A DNA stretch of 64,000 nt. It comes from Ceratorhiza oryzae-sativae (Eukaryota; Basidiomycota; Agaricomycetes; Cantharellales; Ceratobasidiaceae). The notes below the pieces were generated by a model that was given only the letters and a program-made list of their open reading frames with translations, had not been told where the DNA came from and did no database searches. Location: the NCBI GenBank assembly GCA_030998015.1, contig JARWMV010000236.1, forward strand, positions 1,302,001-1,366,000. The letters run 5' to 3'. This document shows, in pieces, positions 48,301-58,770 of this stretch (the first letter of the stretch is position 1; each line of letters begins with the position of its first letter). The translations under genes were made by a program, and so were the position numbers.

Positions 48301-49060
48301 ACACACTTCATCTTGAGCCGACGGCAGTTGGTGCATGCTCTGCAGCAGACAAGTTAGCTCATGAAGTCGCCGAGATACCAAATTAAACACACTTGGAGCC
48401 TCGGGTAGCCTTTGGCTTGCCCGGGCCACCGGGCACCGCAGGCGACTCCCCGTCATCGTCATCGTCATTTTCCGCCGTCTGCTTGGACTTTTTCGAGGCC
48501 GAGCCGCCAGTCGCTTTGGACGGACGCTTCTTGTTGGTGCGTCGGTCGCTGGTGGGTTCGTCGTCGGACTGGTCGTCGCCATCGTCAGACCCGATCTCGG
48601 TCTCGGCGGAGCTACCGAGAGGGTACATCTGGGGGCGGCCCTGATGGGGCTGAAGGTGCTGCTGGTTAAAGATGTGGTATACATGCTGGGCTTGGGCTGG
48701 TGAATGTGTGGTTGGAAGGAGTGCGGGGTCCAGTGGCGGGCCGGCCATCACATTTGGATAGTATCCAGCGGGGGCATTAGAGAGTGACTGCTGTTGAGGA
48801 TGGCCGTCGTGAGCGTAGGATGGAACGCCATGTGGCGATGGCATTGTATAGTCGGCTATTGAGTGGCCTGTCTGTGCCGGTGACGGCTTTTCACGAGTGT
48901 CGATAACCGAAAGCCGGTCGAGGGTGGACTTCTTGGATGGGCTGATCCTGCTGCTTTCCTGCGTCCGGGCGCTAGTTGCAGTCGTTGTTGTCGTCGTCGT
49001 CGTTCTCTGCTCGGTGTCGGCGACCTCTGGCTTAGGGGGGATGCAAAACACACCTCCCAT
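45380..49060 (-). CDS. Zn2Cys6 transcription factor with fungal-specific regulatory domain
   Basis: The ATG at 49060 gives MGGVFCIPPKPEVADTEQR. A long low-complexity N-terminus (poly-Thr, Gln/Pro-rich, then acidic DDDDDGE) precedes the binuclear cluster coded near 48240-48360. The cluster reads CTNCRRLKMKCVG, then CDRCRNNGQEC, spacing CX2CX6CX10CX2CX6C. A linker and coiled region (LKRMEDTLDTLMRS) follow. The middle homology domain has NILPLRRLYIERQIQPEML, SIPIDYKYAFHYINGLRLL and LGLAIRLATDLNLHRKS. The C-terminus (SGFITPRIGSPFASGAATP) ends at 45380. The cluster sits unusually far from the N-terminus, about 225 residues in. The frame slips by one base near 45809-45813 (CCC). The target pathway is not evident from neighbours. 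Confidence 0.85.
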
Positions 49061-49358
49061 CTGATACGCTGGCCCTAGCGACCAAACACTCCCGGCGCTT
49101 AGCCTGTTTGGTCATCTGGACACCCACCCGCTGGCCGCCCACTCTAATTAATCATCGACTCCAGATTCCTTATTTCGATAGACGCGTCCGGATTTATCGC
49201 CTTTGCGTCAATCACGCGCCATCTCATCGGCCTCGACTCTGAATCTAGCGCACTAGACCGACCCCGAGCATTCAGCCCTGCTTCAACAGGCGGCCAAGAC
49301 CCACAACCTTGCCGAGGAGACTCGGTTCAACAATTCTGCGGAGAATTCTTCTTTTGTG

Positions 49359-50181
49359 ATGCGCGGTAATTCAACGGGTTTCTTCAGCCTCAGTCATAGG
49401 TAAGCTACCCGCCGACCCCACACGAGTTCAATTGTGATTGCGTACACAGTCGACTCTGAGACTGTCTCTTCGATATCCAGGGGTCTGATGTGTCTCATCG
49501 GGATCGGCGATGGTGGGTGCGGAACACCTCTTGCCGTTATCGTCGATTGAGCCCTATTCTAGATGACACCACAAAAGACTCGGAATATATAGCCAACAAG
49601 ATGTAAGTCGCTCATCTGCATCGAGCGAAATAAATCATCTTGCCACAAGTTTATCCCTCAGGATATTTCGATGATCCATCCACTGGGGCCATGTGGAAGC
49701 AGAGCATCAAGGAAGTCAGGCGAAATCCTCTGCGTTTCACAATTTACGCTCATGGCCAAGACTGTCAAAGGTGCCAAACCAGATTTTCACAAGGTGAGTT
49801 ATCAGAGTGACCCACGAATGTCTAATATTGATTGGCATACAGGCAATGGTACGTACACACTCGCCAACCTGTGAAGCATGGTAAAGACCTTGCCAAGTAG
49901 AGCGGGGAGCTCTCGCGTCCTATGTATGCTAGCTTTCTGGAGCTGCTGGGAAAAGGGTATGACCCTGCGCGCATAAAAGGTGTGTCCCGAGCACATGCAC
50001 CTTGGAGTCAGCTGAATACGCTCTAGATGGCCAGTTTGGAGCAATGATGAGTGTATCGCTCACTAACGAGGGGCCAGTAACCCTCACTATTGACTCTCGC
50101 AAGTTCGAGTACGCGCCAGTGACTGAAACAAACTCCAAGAAAAGACCGGCCGATCGTGGCCGGCCAGCCGTGGAAAAGTGA
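49359..50181 (+). CDS. D-aminoacyl-tRNA deacylase (DTD1), with frame breaks
   Basis: DTD removes D-amino acids and glycine wrongly attached to tRNA. The ATG at 49359 is followed by sequence that reads AVIQRVSSASVIVDSETVSS once a 2-nt gap near 49364 is allowed. Exons then give RGLMCLIGIGDDDTTKDSEY, NKILSLRIF, DDPSTGAMWKQSIKEV, GEILCVSQFTLMAKTVKGAK (the SQFTL motif), PDFHKAM, SGELSRPMYASFLELLGKGY and DGQFGAMMSVSLTNEGPVT. The stop is at 50179. Introns are 47-60 nt, and one exon is only 6 nt (49843-49848). Frame slips near 49364, 49666-49671 and 49716-49722 must be consensus errors or true damage. The Gly-cisPro motif typical of the family is visible as NEGPVT. The C-terminal tail is lysine-rich. 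The gene is divergent from the Zn2Cys6 gene. Confidence 0.8.
49843..49848 (+). other. 6-nt micro-exon of the DTD1 gene
   Basis: The exon GCAATG codes Ala-Met of the conserved PDFHKAM motif. It lies between a 49-nt intron (49794-49842) and a 52-nt intron (49849-49900), both GT-AG with good donors. Confidence 0.8.
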
Positions 50182-50788
50182 TCCGTGTGCGAGCTGAGCG
50201 GAGTCTGTGCGCATCGCTTGTGATTATTGTCCACTTGCTAAACTAGAGGACACCTAAAAAGTTTTACCGTCGCACCTGCACGCGCTCGTTTGCCTGACGC
50301 CGTTTGCGTGACCAGCTCGGAGCTTTGGGTCGTGCATCTTAGGCAGCCTATCACACAAAGAAATGACCTCATAGTTAAAAAATGTGTTACTGTGGACTTG
50401 ACAGCAGTTGTATGAGATGACGTCGTGAGCGGTGTGGGGAGTCGGGAAAACCCTATATCCAAACGGGACCAAATTAAAATGATGATTTGGATCGAGCCCA
50501 GAGATCGTGGTCTCGGCTGTATGCGAGTGAGCAGCCACTCAACCCAAGGCTACGAGCGGTAGGGTTGAGGGATGTGAGCTGACCGCGCGATGTCTGTCTT
50601 GCGAATTCGTGGACGGCATTGGGGGCTGGATTAGCGGCGAAGAGTTTGCCTTGTCGCGAACTGGTTGATGAGTGCCTAGAACGGTCGCGCAGAAGCATCA
50701 ATTACGTAACAAGGTTGCGGACCCCCTGAAATAGTTACTACTCAATAGTACTTGGTCCGTCTCATCTCATACTCCTCCGGTCCATACC
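50182..50788. promoter_or_regulatory. Spacer between DTD1 and the BTB-like gene
   Basis: This 600-nt region must contain the promoter of the downstream gene. The minus-strand frames here have no family motif. Confidence 0.4.
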
Positions 50789-52014
50789 ATGTTCGACTCG
50801 TGGGACTCGTCGCCGTCGAGCAGCACCTCTGCACTCACAAACAACATCCTCGACGACCCCCTCAGCCTCTCCGACACCACCTCCGTAAGCAACATGACAA
50901 TAGCCTTGTTGACGCACGTTGACCCTCATCGCCCCATAGTCGCCGCTCGATGTCGATGCGGTATCGCCCGTAATCGACGAGCCTCGCACGCTGTTGAGCA
51001 TCTCGACAGCGTTTTACCCAGGCTCGACGGAAACGCAGGGTTCGGATCTCGTGTTGGCCTCGGTCGATGGAACATATTTCTTTGTTCACCGCTCACGCCT
51101 TTTGGCTGGATCGTCCAATTCGTTTGGCGGGTACTTGCCGCCGCTCGCAGAGAGCAAAAAGGTCGAGGAGGCGATGATATCGATCCTGAGCGCGAGCCCG
51201 CTCGCGGAAGACACGTCCATTGACGACCCGACAATTGATCTGCATTCGATTTCGGCCGTCGAGGACTTGGAGGTGCCGTCAATCGTGTCAGATCGGGCCG
51301 ATACATCGCCCGAGGTAGTCGTCACGCATCTCCAGTCTGCAGTGCTCAATATCATCCTCCATGTTATCTACGGGCTGCCGATGGAGCAGTTCCGGCCAGA
51401 CCTGCAGCTGCTGTGTGTCGCCTTATCCGAATTGACCAATCTCGGGTACCAGCCTTCAGAGTTGGTTACGCCGCACTCGGAGATCTTTCATTTGCTTGTT
51501 GCTCAATCGCGGACGTATCCGCTTGTCGTGTACGCCCTTGCCGCAGGCCACAAGATTGAACGTCTGGCGGTGTCGTGCAGCACCAATACGCTCGCCGTTG
51601 AATTGTCCGAGATTACCGGACGATCTTGCGGCGATAATGGGCCCTGTTTATCTGCGGAGGCTGTTCTGTAAGTCGCATAGACTCGAGAGGCCAATGATAG
51701 TAACTCATCCTGCGTGTTTAGTTTTGCACATTGGGCGAACTGATGCCCTAAAACGGCTGCTGCTTGAGCCGCCTGTCGGCCATCCACCCTCACTAACCTG
51801 CAGTATAGATAATCAGAAATCGTTGACTCGTGCGTGGGCGCTTGCAGTTGCATACATGGCCGTCGAAGGGCGCCCAAATACTCATCCGACCATGTTAAGC
51901 AGCAGTCTCAGCACTCTAGGCGAGCATCTTGAATGCCCTAGTTGCCAGGCTAGCCTTGCGGATCGAGTACGATCAGTCGTTCAGCAGTGGGCAGCTGTGA
52001 GCTCCACAATCTAA
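50789..52014 (+). CDS. BTB/POZ-like domain protein
   Basis: The ATG at 50789 gives MFDSWDSSPSSSTSALTNN. An intron (50887-50939) joins TTS to SPLDVDAVSPVIDE. The following sequence SDLVLASVDGTYFFVHRSRL has the BTB pattern of a strand pair and a conserved His, and resembles a common Agaricomycete BTB family. Later blocks are VLNIILHVIYGLP, DDLAAIMGPVYLRRLF and LHIGRTDALKRLLLEPP, then a C-terminal Cys pair (ECPSC). The frame slips by one or two bases near 51617-51620. BTB proteins often bridge cullin-3 ligases or oligomerise regulators; which applies here cannot be told. Confidence 0.6.
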
Positions 52015-52489
52015 TTAACCCTCCTTGTGCCGAACCTTTATTCCGAGTTCTTATTGTCAATAACCACGATCTTTGTATTATCCACTCACGATGCCGTCCG
52101 ACCTGATCCTTTTGCTTTGTGATTCTGTATCATTCTTCCCGTCCCATACAAATGTACTATTCCCTCGGAGTATTTATCCCCCTTGGTATTACAGATCGAG
52201 CCGCAGATACACGAAAATGTAGCTTTGAATGAAAACTAGATCAAAAGTAGTGGGCGAGATGATGAGGGGAGAGGAAGCGGGAACAACGCCAGGCCGCTCA
52301 GGTATATAAGGTTGACTGGTGCGTCACTGAGAGATCGAGAGTTATGTGACGTCAAGGTGGATGACGCGCAGATTTTTACTCATACTAGCCACGCCTTGGT
52401 GCCCAGTTTCTAATGATCTACAATCCATTTTTCTAAAATAGTACAAGGGAGAGGGACAGAAGTGACATGAGCATCGGCACCAACCCGAT
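52015..52489. other. Convergent 3' flanks of the BTB-like gene and SUA5
   Basis: About 475 nt of mixed composition hold the 3' ends of both genes. No coding frame is supported. Confidence 0.5.
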
Positions 52490-53695
52490 CTACATTCCCA
52501 CATGAACCTGGTGGGTTTCGACTGCTGCTTTCCGCACTCGATTCATGACAGCCAGACCCTCCCTTGTCTCGTTAACCGCTTCAACAAAGATCCCAGCGAC
52601 TCCGGCTCGTTCAAGGCTGATGAGACCATCAAAGAGGTTGCGGCCTGCTTGTGCTGGCTCAGCAGAGGATCCTAAGGAATGGTGAATAAACGAGATGCCG
52701 CTTGCGGAGATGTTGGTCATAGCCTTGCGGATAGGTGAATCATCCAGTAGAAGTAAGCCGATCTTACGTGTGGATGTTGTTGACCAAGGAAGTTCCTTGA
52801 CAAACGTGCCGATCACATCCCCTACAGCCGCCACTGAGTCATCTGTGGGTGACGTAGCAGAACGAGGGACGAGTAAAACCACGGGGACTTTAGGAGAGTA
52901 ATGGCGATATTTCATCCCTGGCGTGGTAGGTGCGTGCTCGAGCTCGAGATCGGTGTAATCCCTCCGATGGACTAGCACCCTTGTTTTTGGGCCGACCACT
53001 TCTTCTATCTGCTCGACGGTGACACCTCCTGGACGAAGTATCCGAATATCTCCATCTGGATGCAGCCCGTCCACAACCGTCGACTCGAGCCCGACGTCGC
53101 ATGCTCCCCCGTCTAGAATGATACCCACACGACCTCGGGCACCGAGATCATGTTCGACGTGGGTCGCACGAGTGGGGCTAGGCAACCCGCTTGTGTTCGC
53201 ACTCGGGGCTGCGAGCGGGAGTCGAGACAAGGAGATCAACGCACGCGCGATGGGGTGCGAGGGCATGCGAACGGCGACTGTGGGATGTCCAGCCGTTGTA
53301 ATGGATGGCACGATCTTCGATTCGGCAGGAAATAGTAGAGTCATAGGGCCAGGCCAGAATGCCTGTATTAGCCGAGTGTACGTATTCGGGATGGTGAACC
53401 CAGGGGGAAGGAGTGTCTTTAGCATTGGTAAGTCCGAGACGTGCACGATCAACGGGTTGTCTGCTGGTCGTCCTTTGGCGCTGAAAATCTTTTGGACAGC
53501 GTTTTGGTTGAGCGCATTGGCGGCAAGCCCGTAGACAGTTTCGGTCGGGAAAACAACGGGCTCGTCGCGGAGTAGCTCGTCTGTTGCTGTCTGTAGGGCG
53601 TTGCGAGTGGATTCGTCGCTGATCTTTGGAGTAGCCTCGGACGTGAGAGGCGAATCAAAAATGACTGAAGCGGTCACATCGCAAAACTTGTACAA
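52490..53695 (-). CDS. SUA5: Threonylcarbamoyl-AMP synthase (SUA5)
   Basis: SUA5 makes threonylcarbamoyl-AMP, the donor for the t6A modification next to the anticodon of ANN-decoding tRNAs. The 401-residue frame is a single exon without any break, rare in this window. The YrdC domain has VVFPTETVYGLAANAL, IFSAKGRPADNPLIVHV, FWPGPMTLLFP, VAVRMPSHPIARALI, APSANTSGLPSPT and GLESTVVDG. The Sua5 C-terminal domain begins after GMKYRHYSPKVPVVLLVP and includes AGRNLFDGLISLERAGV. Length and domain order match fungal SUA5. The start at 53695 is the first ATG of the frame; a short presequence may be present. It is divergent from the CCDC97-like gene. Confidence 0.95.
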   Translation of the reverse strand: MYKFCDVTASVIFDSPLTSEATPKISDESTRNALQTATDELLRDEPVVFPTETVYGLAANALNQNAVQKIFSAKGRPADNPLIVHVSDLPMLKTLLPPGFTIPNTYTRLIQAFWPGPMTLLFPAESKIVPSITTAGHPTVAVRMPSHPIARALISLSRLPLAAPSANTSGLPSPTRATHVEHDLGARGRVGIILDGGACDVGLESTVVDGLHPDGDIRILRPGGVTVEQIEEVVGPKTRVLVHRRDYTDLELEHAPTTPGMKYRHYSPKVPVVLLVPRSATSPTDDSVAAVGDVIGTFVKELPWSTTSTRKIGLLLLDDSPIRKAMTNISASGISFIHHSLGSSAEPAQAGRNLFDGLISLERAGVAGIFVEAVNETREGLAVMNRVRKAAVETHQVHVGM

Positions 53696-54135
53696 TAGGG
53701 TGTTTCGCCATCGTGTGCGCTCGCGTGCGCAACTGCTGGGTGGGAGCGAGTGTGATGCTCCAGGGATGTCTTGGAACCAAATATTTCACGATGAGATAGC
53801 CAATCGTGTCCTTTTTGTAAAAATGAATACGATTAATCTACCTAGTTGAAGATTTGAGTGTGGGTAGTCTGGAGACTAAAATTTGAACGTCTTACCTTTT
53901 GAGGCAAAAACTTTAATGTCAAAATTGTGCTCGTAGACAGGAATCTAATGATAATCGAGAGTATCTATGGGAAAATATGTTTTAAAGCTGCATACGATCC
54001 CGATCTGCGTAGATGGTAGAGAAGCTTTTCGCATATTGTAGTGGCGGATGGTGATGACTCGCAGATCTCGCAAATCCCACGTGACACAGGGGGATCTTCC
54101 TTCTGCATTTTACCACAACCTGGCTGCTCTCAACT
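53696..54135. promoter_or_regulatory. Divergent promoter of SUA5 and the CCDC97-like gene
   Basis: This 440-nt spacer contains a CACGTG box at 54078-54083, 53 nt before the rightward ATG. The same hexamer occurs twice in the promoter at 19001-19156. Confidence 0.5.
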
Positions 54136-54924
54136 ATGTCCTTGGTTTTTGACGGAGCCCCAATACTAAAATACCTTTCACTCGACGCAGGCTACAGTCC
54201 ATCCCCATCTGACAACCCAATTGAATTCCTTAAACGACACATCTCACAGTTGCCGCCTCATCTTCTCGTTCTATTCAGCCAAAATCCCAAAGCTACTCCT
54301 CGTGCACGAGCATCTGTACCTGCTATCAAGAACCGAAGATGTAATTATGCAGTAGAAGAACCTAGAGCGCTTGATCCCGACGTTCTGAGTAAGACGGATG
54401 CCGAGGTCTGGGATATCGTTAATGAGGAGCGACCACAAGGCCAAGCCATTCAACGACCCGCTGCACCAGAACCGGACGAGGACGTCGCGGATGAACGGGC
54501 TTGGGCAGACCAGGAATTTCAGGGCAGCCATATCGGGAAGATTGGTGAATTGCTAGCCGAACTGGAGGGAGAACGTGCACGGGAGCGTCTGAGGACCATA
54601 CGGAGGCAAGCTGCAGTTGCTCGTCAAAGGAGAGAGGAGACCGAGGAGGAGTTCGACGAGAGTAGCGACGAAGAAGAAGAAAAAGAGGAGGACATGAATA
54701 TATATAGGGATGTCAACGTCACGGAAAGGGATTTGAGAAGGCTTGTTCGCGAGAGATTTATCTCGGGCCTTCTAAAGGTATGTCTTTGAGTTGTAGAATA
54801 TTTTTATTTTTATTGAGTTGAATCGACAGGATTTGATTATGATGCAGTGGATTGGGACGAAAAATGGGACCCCGATGACAGAGACAGTGAGGATCGATGG
54901 TTTGACGAAGAAGAGGAGAGCTAG
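54136..54924 (+). CDS. CCDC97-like protein
   Basis: CCDC97-family proteins are linked to the SF3B part of the spliceosome. The ATG at 54136 gives MSLVFDGAPILKYLSLDAG. Next come FLKRHISQLPPHLLVLFS and NRRCNYAVEE. A strongly charged segment (EFDESSDEEEEKEEDMN) follows. The conserved C-terminal block is split by one intron (about 54779-54830): LVRERFISGLLK, then FDYDAVDWDEKWDPDDRDSE and RWFDEEEES. The stop is at 54922. About 235 residues are coded. The family call rests mainly on the C-terminal acidic motif; the splicing role is carried over from homologues. Its 3' end meets DBP8, 80 nt away. Confidence 0.75.
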
Positions 54925-55004
54925 CCAGCAGCCAAATAAATGTAGGGAGGGCCTTTAGATATTTCCTAGAGTTCCATGCATCGATCTCAATTGTACCTTC
55001 AAGT

Positions 55005-56970
55005 CTATTCTTTTGCTCTTTTTGCTGCCTTCTTCACGTGTATCTCCTCGCGCTTTCCGAACTCTGAATCGTGAAGCTCCTATTTGTCGTGACCGTCAGT
55101 TGGAATATTAATTATGAGATATTGTTGAAAAAAGCCCACCATATTGGCTATTCGTTTAGCTGTCGATACTGCATTCAGCCCTTCGAGCACCTTATCCTCG
55201 GGTAGGCTTAGCTCCGTCAAAATGGTCCCTGTTCAGTAGCAGGTTGAGTATGATTCAGCTGGTGAATTTTAATGAAGAACTCACCAATACGTTCTTCAAC
55301 TCTATGAATCTTCTCTTCATCGCGTTCAGTCACGAAACTGATAGCCATCCCATTTCGTCCTGCTCGAGCCGTTCGTCCGACACGATGGGTGTACTCTTCA
55401 GGAGCACCTGGAAAGTCCCAATTCACGACTAACGCGACATCTGCAATATCCAATCCACGAGCCCCAACATCGGTACTGACTAAGACAGCGACAACCCGTG
55501 AACGGAACAAGCCGAGGGAGTTCAGCCGTTCACGTTGCTTTAGCCGAGAATGTAATGCAGCAGCTCGGATTCCGAGGGTCTGCAGCAACTTTGTAATATA
55601 GGCTGCTGTCCGTGGTCGCGAGACGAATATGATTGTTGGGGGAGGCTGTTCGATGGCTTCTTCGTCTATTTTTGGTGGTTTGAATGCTTTGTTTCCACCT
55701 TTGCTTTTACGAATCGGCTTCTGGGGTGCAGGTGGAGCGACTCGCATATGCGCTATCGATTCCGGGGGGTTGCAGAGCGCGTAGAACAAGTATGGTTCCC
55801 GCACGTGCGAAGGAACAAGCACGTAATGTTGCTTAAGCGTACCAACGGTCTCCACACTGGTTGAATTGTCAATCAGCATGCTGTGCGTATTGATACCAGG
55901 GTTGTATGCGTACCTTTCAGTCATTCTGTGGACAAACGGCTTTTGCTTTCCTGTCTGAGGTGTCGCGTTTGCAAGGTTTTCGACTGCGGGCGTCCATGTA
56001 GCGGTAAACAAGCACGTCTGTCGTTCCTTCGGCGTTTTTGATAAGATTCTCGCCAAGTCTATAGCAAAAGTATCGGTCAAGAGCCGATCGGCTTCATCCA
56101 ATACCTTTAAATCAAAATCGCGTTAGTACTAAATTTTTTCGTCATCCGTTAAGCGTTACCAGGAACTTTAGTCGTGACAAACTCCATTCCTCCCCGCTAC
56201 TGTTTATATGATCGACGAGTCTTCCCGGGGTTGCAACTACAACGTGGGGCCGATGGCCCAGTTCTAGCGCCTGCTCCATCATATCCATCCCTCCAACGAT
56301 CACCGCGGTTTTGAGATTGAGTGGTCTCCCGAGAACCACGAATTGCTCCGATATTTGGAACGCCAATTCCCTGAAGCACATGAGTCTAGGTCTATTGTGC
56401 GATCCTAGGGTCCGCACCTCGTAGGTGTGAGCACCAGGGCAAAGATACCATACGGATCCTGCGATAACTTTTGTAGAATCGGAAGCGCAAACGCCATGGT
56501 CTTTCCTGAACCTGTTTTTGCGTTTCCTATGCAGTCTCTCCCTGCATTTACCACGATTATTAAGGTGTGGATGTAAGTGATCAAATAAAATCACCTGCGA
56601 GAAGAGGTGGTATACAACCGACTTGAACAGGTGTTGGTCTTCGTATCGACATGGCCTCCAGAGCGGCGACCAGAGCGGGTTTGACGCCAAGCGAAGCAAA
56701 GCTAATTTCCTTTGTAGCTGACGCATTTCTATTGGGCAATTCACAAGTTCGTTTGAAGACACGAGTTGGAGCATCATCAAAGCTAAGCTTCACCGTAGGC
56801 ACATCGTCATCCGAGAGGGGTTCTGGCTCAGCAGACTGTTTTGCAGGAGTTTCCAAGTCACTATCGCTGAAACTATTCTCAGATGAGCCACCATATTCTG
56901 AAGTGGGCTCATCTTCAATTTCTGAAAGTCGCCTTCGTTTTGTGGGTCGACTTGTCAGCGCCGAGGACAT
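55005..56970 (-). CDS. DBP8: DEAD-box RNA helicase DBP8 (DDX49)
   Basis: DBP8 acts in early pre-rRNA processing of the small ribosomal subunit in the nucleolus. The ATG at 56970 gives [19 protein letters not shown], with an early basic cluster that may be a nuclear signal. The Q motif ([27 protein letters not shown]) is followed by [29 protein letters not shown] and VLDEADRLL. Motif III reads TAT instead of SAT (CLFTATWTP). The second domain has [25 protein letters not shown] and [10 protein letters not shown]. The C-terminal part carries a Lys-rich tail ending at 55005. Short introns interrupt the gene. The insert rich in Lys and Pro before motif IV is longer than usual. It is divergent from the FHA gene across 96 nt. 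Confidence 0.88.
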
Positions 56971-57066
56971 CGTTGTGGAGACTGGTGCAAGGAGGCAATA
57001 GAGACAAATTTCCTATGAATTTGCAACCGATCAAGTGCCACGGCGCTTGTTTACCAACTCCAACCA
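56971..57066. promoter_or_regulatory. Very short divergent promoter of DBP8 and the FHA-domain gene
   Basis: Only 96 nt separate the start codons of two RNA-processing genes, so the promoter must be shared. No clear TATA box is visible. Confidence 0.6.
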
Positions 57067-58096
57067 TGCCTCGACGTTCACAATCCCCGCGTCGTGATTC
57101 TCCACCCCGCCGCTCAAGGAGATCCCCGAACCGGAAAGGAGAAGCGACAAACGTAGAGACGACAAGTACTCTCGGGGCTCGCGCCACTCGCGGGACGACG
57201 GGGACTACAGGAACTATGAACGTGACCGACGCAGGCCACGAGACGATGATAGGCGCGAACCAAGAGATGACAGGGGTTACCAACGAAGAGACGACTACGA
57301 GAGTGAAAAGCATCGTGGCCGCCGACGTGAAGAGTCTGAACCAGAGGCGAGACGGTCTCGTCCAAGGTCTGGCTCTCCCCGTGGCAGTCGTTCTCGCTCT
57401 CCGGTAGAGGAAAAAGCCAAGCCCAACTTTGCCAACTCTGGACTTCTTGCTGCAGCGACCAATACGATAAAACATGGGGATGGGACCTCGACCTTGCTCA
57501 AGTATAACGAACCACCCGAAGCTCGCAAACCGCTCCTAAATTGGAGGCTCTATGTTTTCAAGGGGCAAGAACAAGTTGGTCAGTTAGCTTTCTGCCGTCC
57601 TAAAAGCGTTGTTCTTATCCGACCTACAAGACCTGCTCCATCTGCACCGACAAAGCGCTTACCTCATCGGACGCGATCAAGTGGTACGTACTGTCATACG
57701 ATTGCAAGAATCCGACTAAATCGACACAGGTCTGTGATATCCCGATTGAGCACCCATCATGTTCCAAGCAACACGCAGTCATCCAGTTTCGCCAAGTCCA
57801 AGTAAAAGATGAATATGGCGTTTCAAAGCCATTTGTAAAGTACGCGTCTCACAGATACATATCCTTCTGGGCTTTATTCACGAATTTTGTTGTAGACCCT
57901 TTATCATCGACTTAGAATCGACGAATGGAACTATAGTCAACGATGAGACTATTCCGGTTTCCCGCTATTACGAGCTCAAAGCGAGTGACGGTAAGCTGTG
58001 TTCATGGTATAGAGAGTTTGGTCTAACTCGCCATCAGTACTAAAATTCGGGCAGTCTACCCGCGAATACGTCCTGCTCGCCGAGGAGAATCAGTAA
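57067..58096 (+). CDS. FHA-domain protein, SNIP1 / Pml1-like
   Basis: Yeast Pml1 is in the pre-mRNA retention and splicing complex; SNIP1 is its animal relative. The ATG at 57067 gives MPRRSQSPRRDSPPRRSRR. The N-terminal third is an Arg/Ser/Asp-rich region (SRGSRHSRDDGDYRNYERD). Next is NFANSGLLAAATNTIKHGDG and the typical Pml1/SNIP1 entry PPEARKPLLNWRLYVFKG. The FHA domain gives AYLIGRDQ, EHPSCSKQHAVIQF and IDLESTNGTIVND, with the phosphothreonine-binding Arg, Ser/His and Asn all present. The stop is at 58094. Introns are short. The frame slips by one base near 57138-57141 (GGAG), turning the RS region out of frame. Family call is firm. Confidence 0.85.
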
Positions 58097-58770
58097 CCGA
58101 TCTTAGCCTCGCCCTTTTTCAAATCTGCTTTTTCCGCTTCTTTTGTACGGTTGATCACGATAGCTACAGGCCTAACTCAAGACCCAATGATACATGCGAT
58201 TGTTCTTAGCTAGTGTTTGGTGTGTCAACTCCCTCAATGCGATGCATACTTCTCGCTGTCTCTCGACGACGACACGCCTTCAAATGATCCACTTGGCGTC
58301 GTTGCCAGGCCACCGAGTCGCGGAAGCAGTTCGATTGACTCTCATTTGAAACTGTGTTATCAATCGCTCGGACTCATGACCACTCCAACGCGACGTGTCT
58401 CTACGCCGTCAGCTTTGATATATCGTCGCGTTCTTCGAACATGTGTTGGACAATCTTCTTTGCGCGGATGCATTACATGAATGGAAACGGGGTGCTTAGA
58501 TATGTGTATACGTTACTCAGGGGATGAAGCGTATAAGGGCTGAAGTGTCTTGGCCTGGTGTCTCTTGTGCTCTCCCACCACTCCATCTTCTTTTCGTATA
58601 ACCCATTCCGGCTGCGCCGAGAAAGCCTCAGGCAGGCATTAGTCAACTTGTAAGCATGTATGCCCCCCTGTTTAACAAGTGCGTACTCTGATAGCTCTGT
58701 CCCTAAGCATTCTTTCGTTCAGGCAACGACTTTTCTTTTTCCCCCATTCAACTGCCTTGTAAAATCTGTC
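58097..58770. other. Spacer before the secreted NGT-rich gene
   Basis: These 670 nt contain the 3' end of the FHA gene and the next promoter. A pyrimidine-rich stretch (CTTTTTCCCCC) lies just before the ATG at 58771. I see no further gene. Confidence 0.5.
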
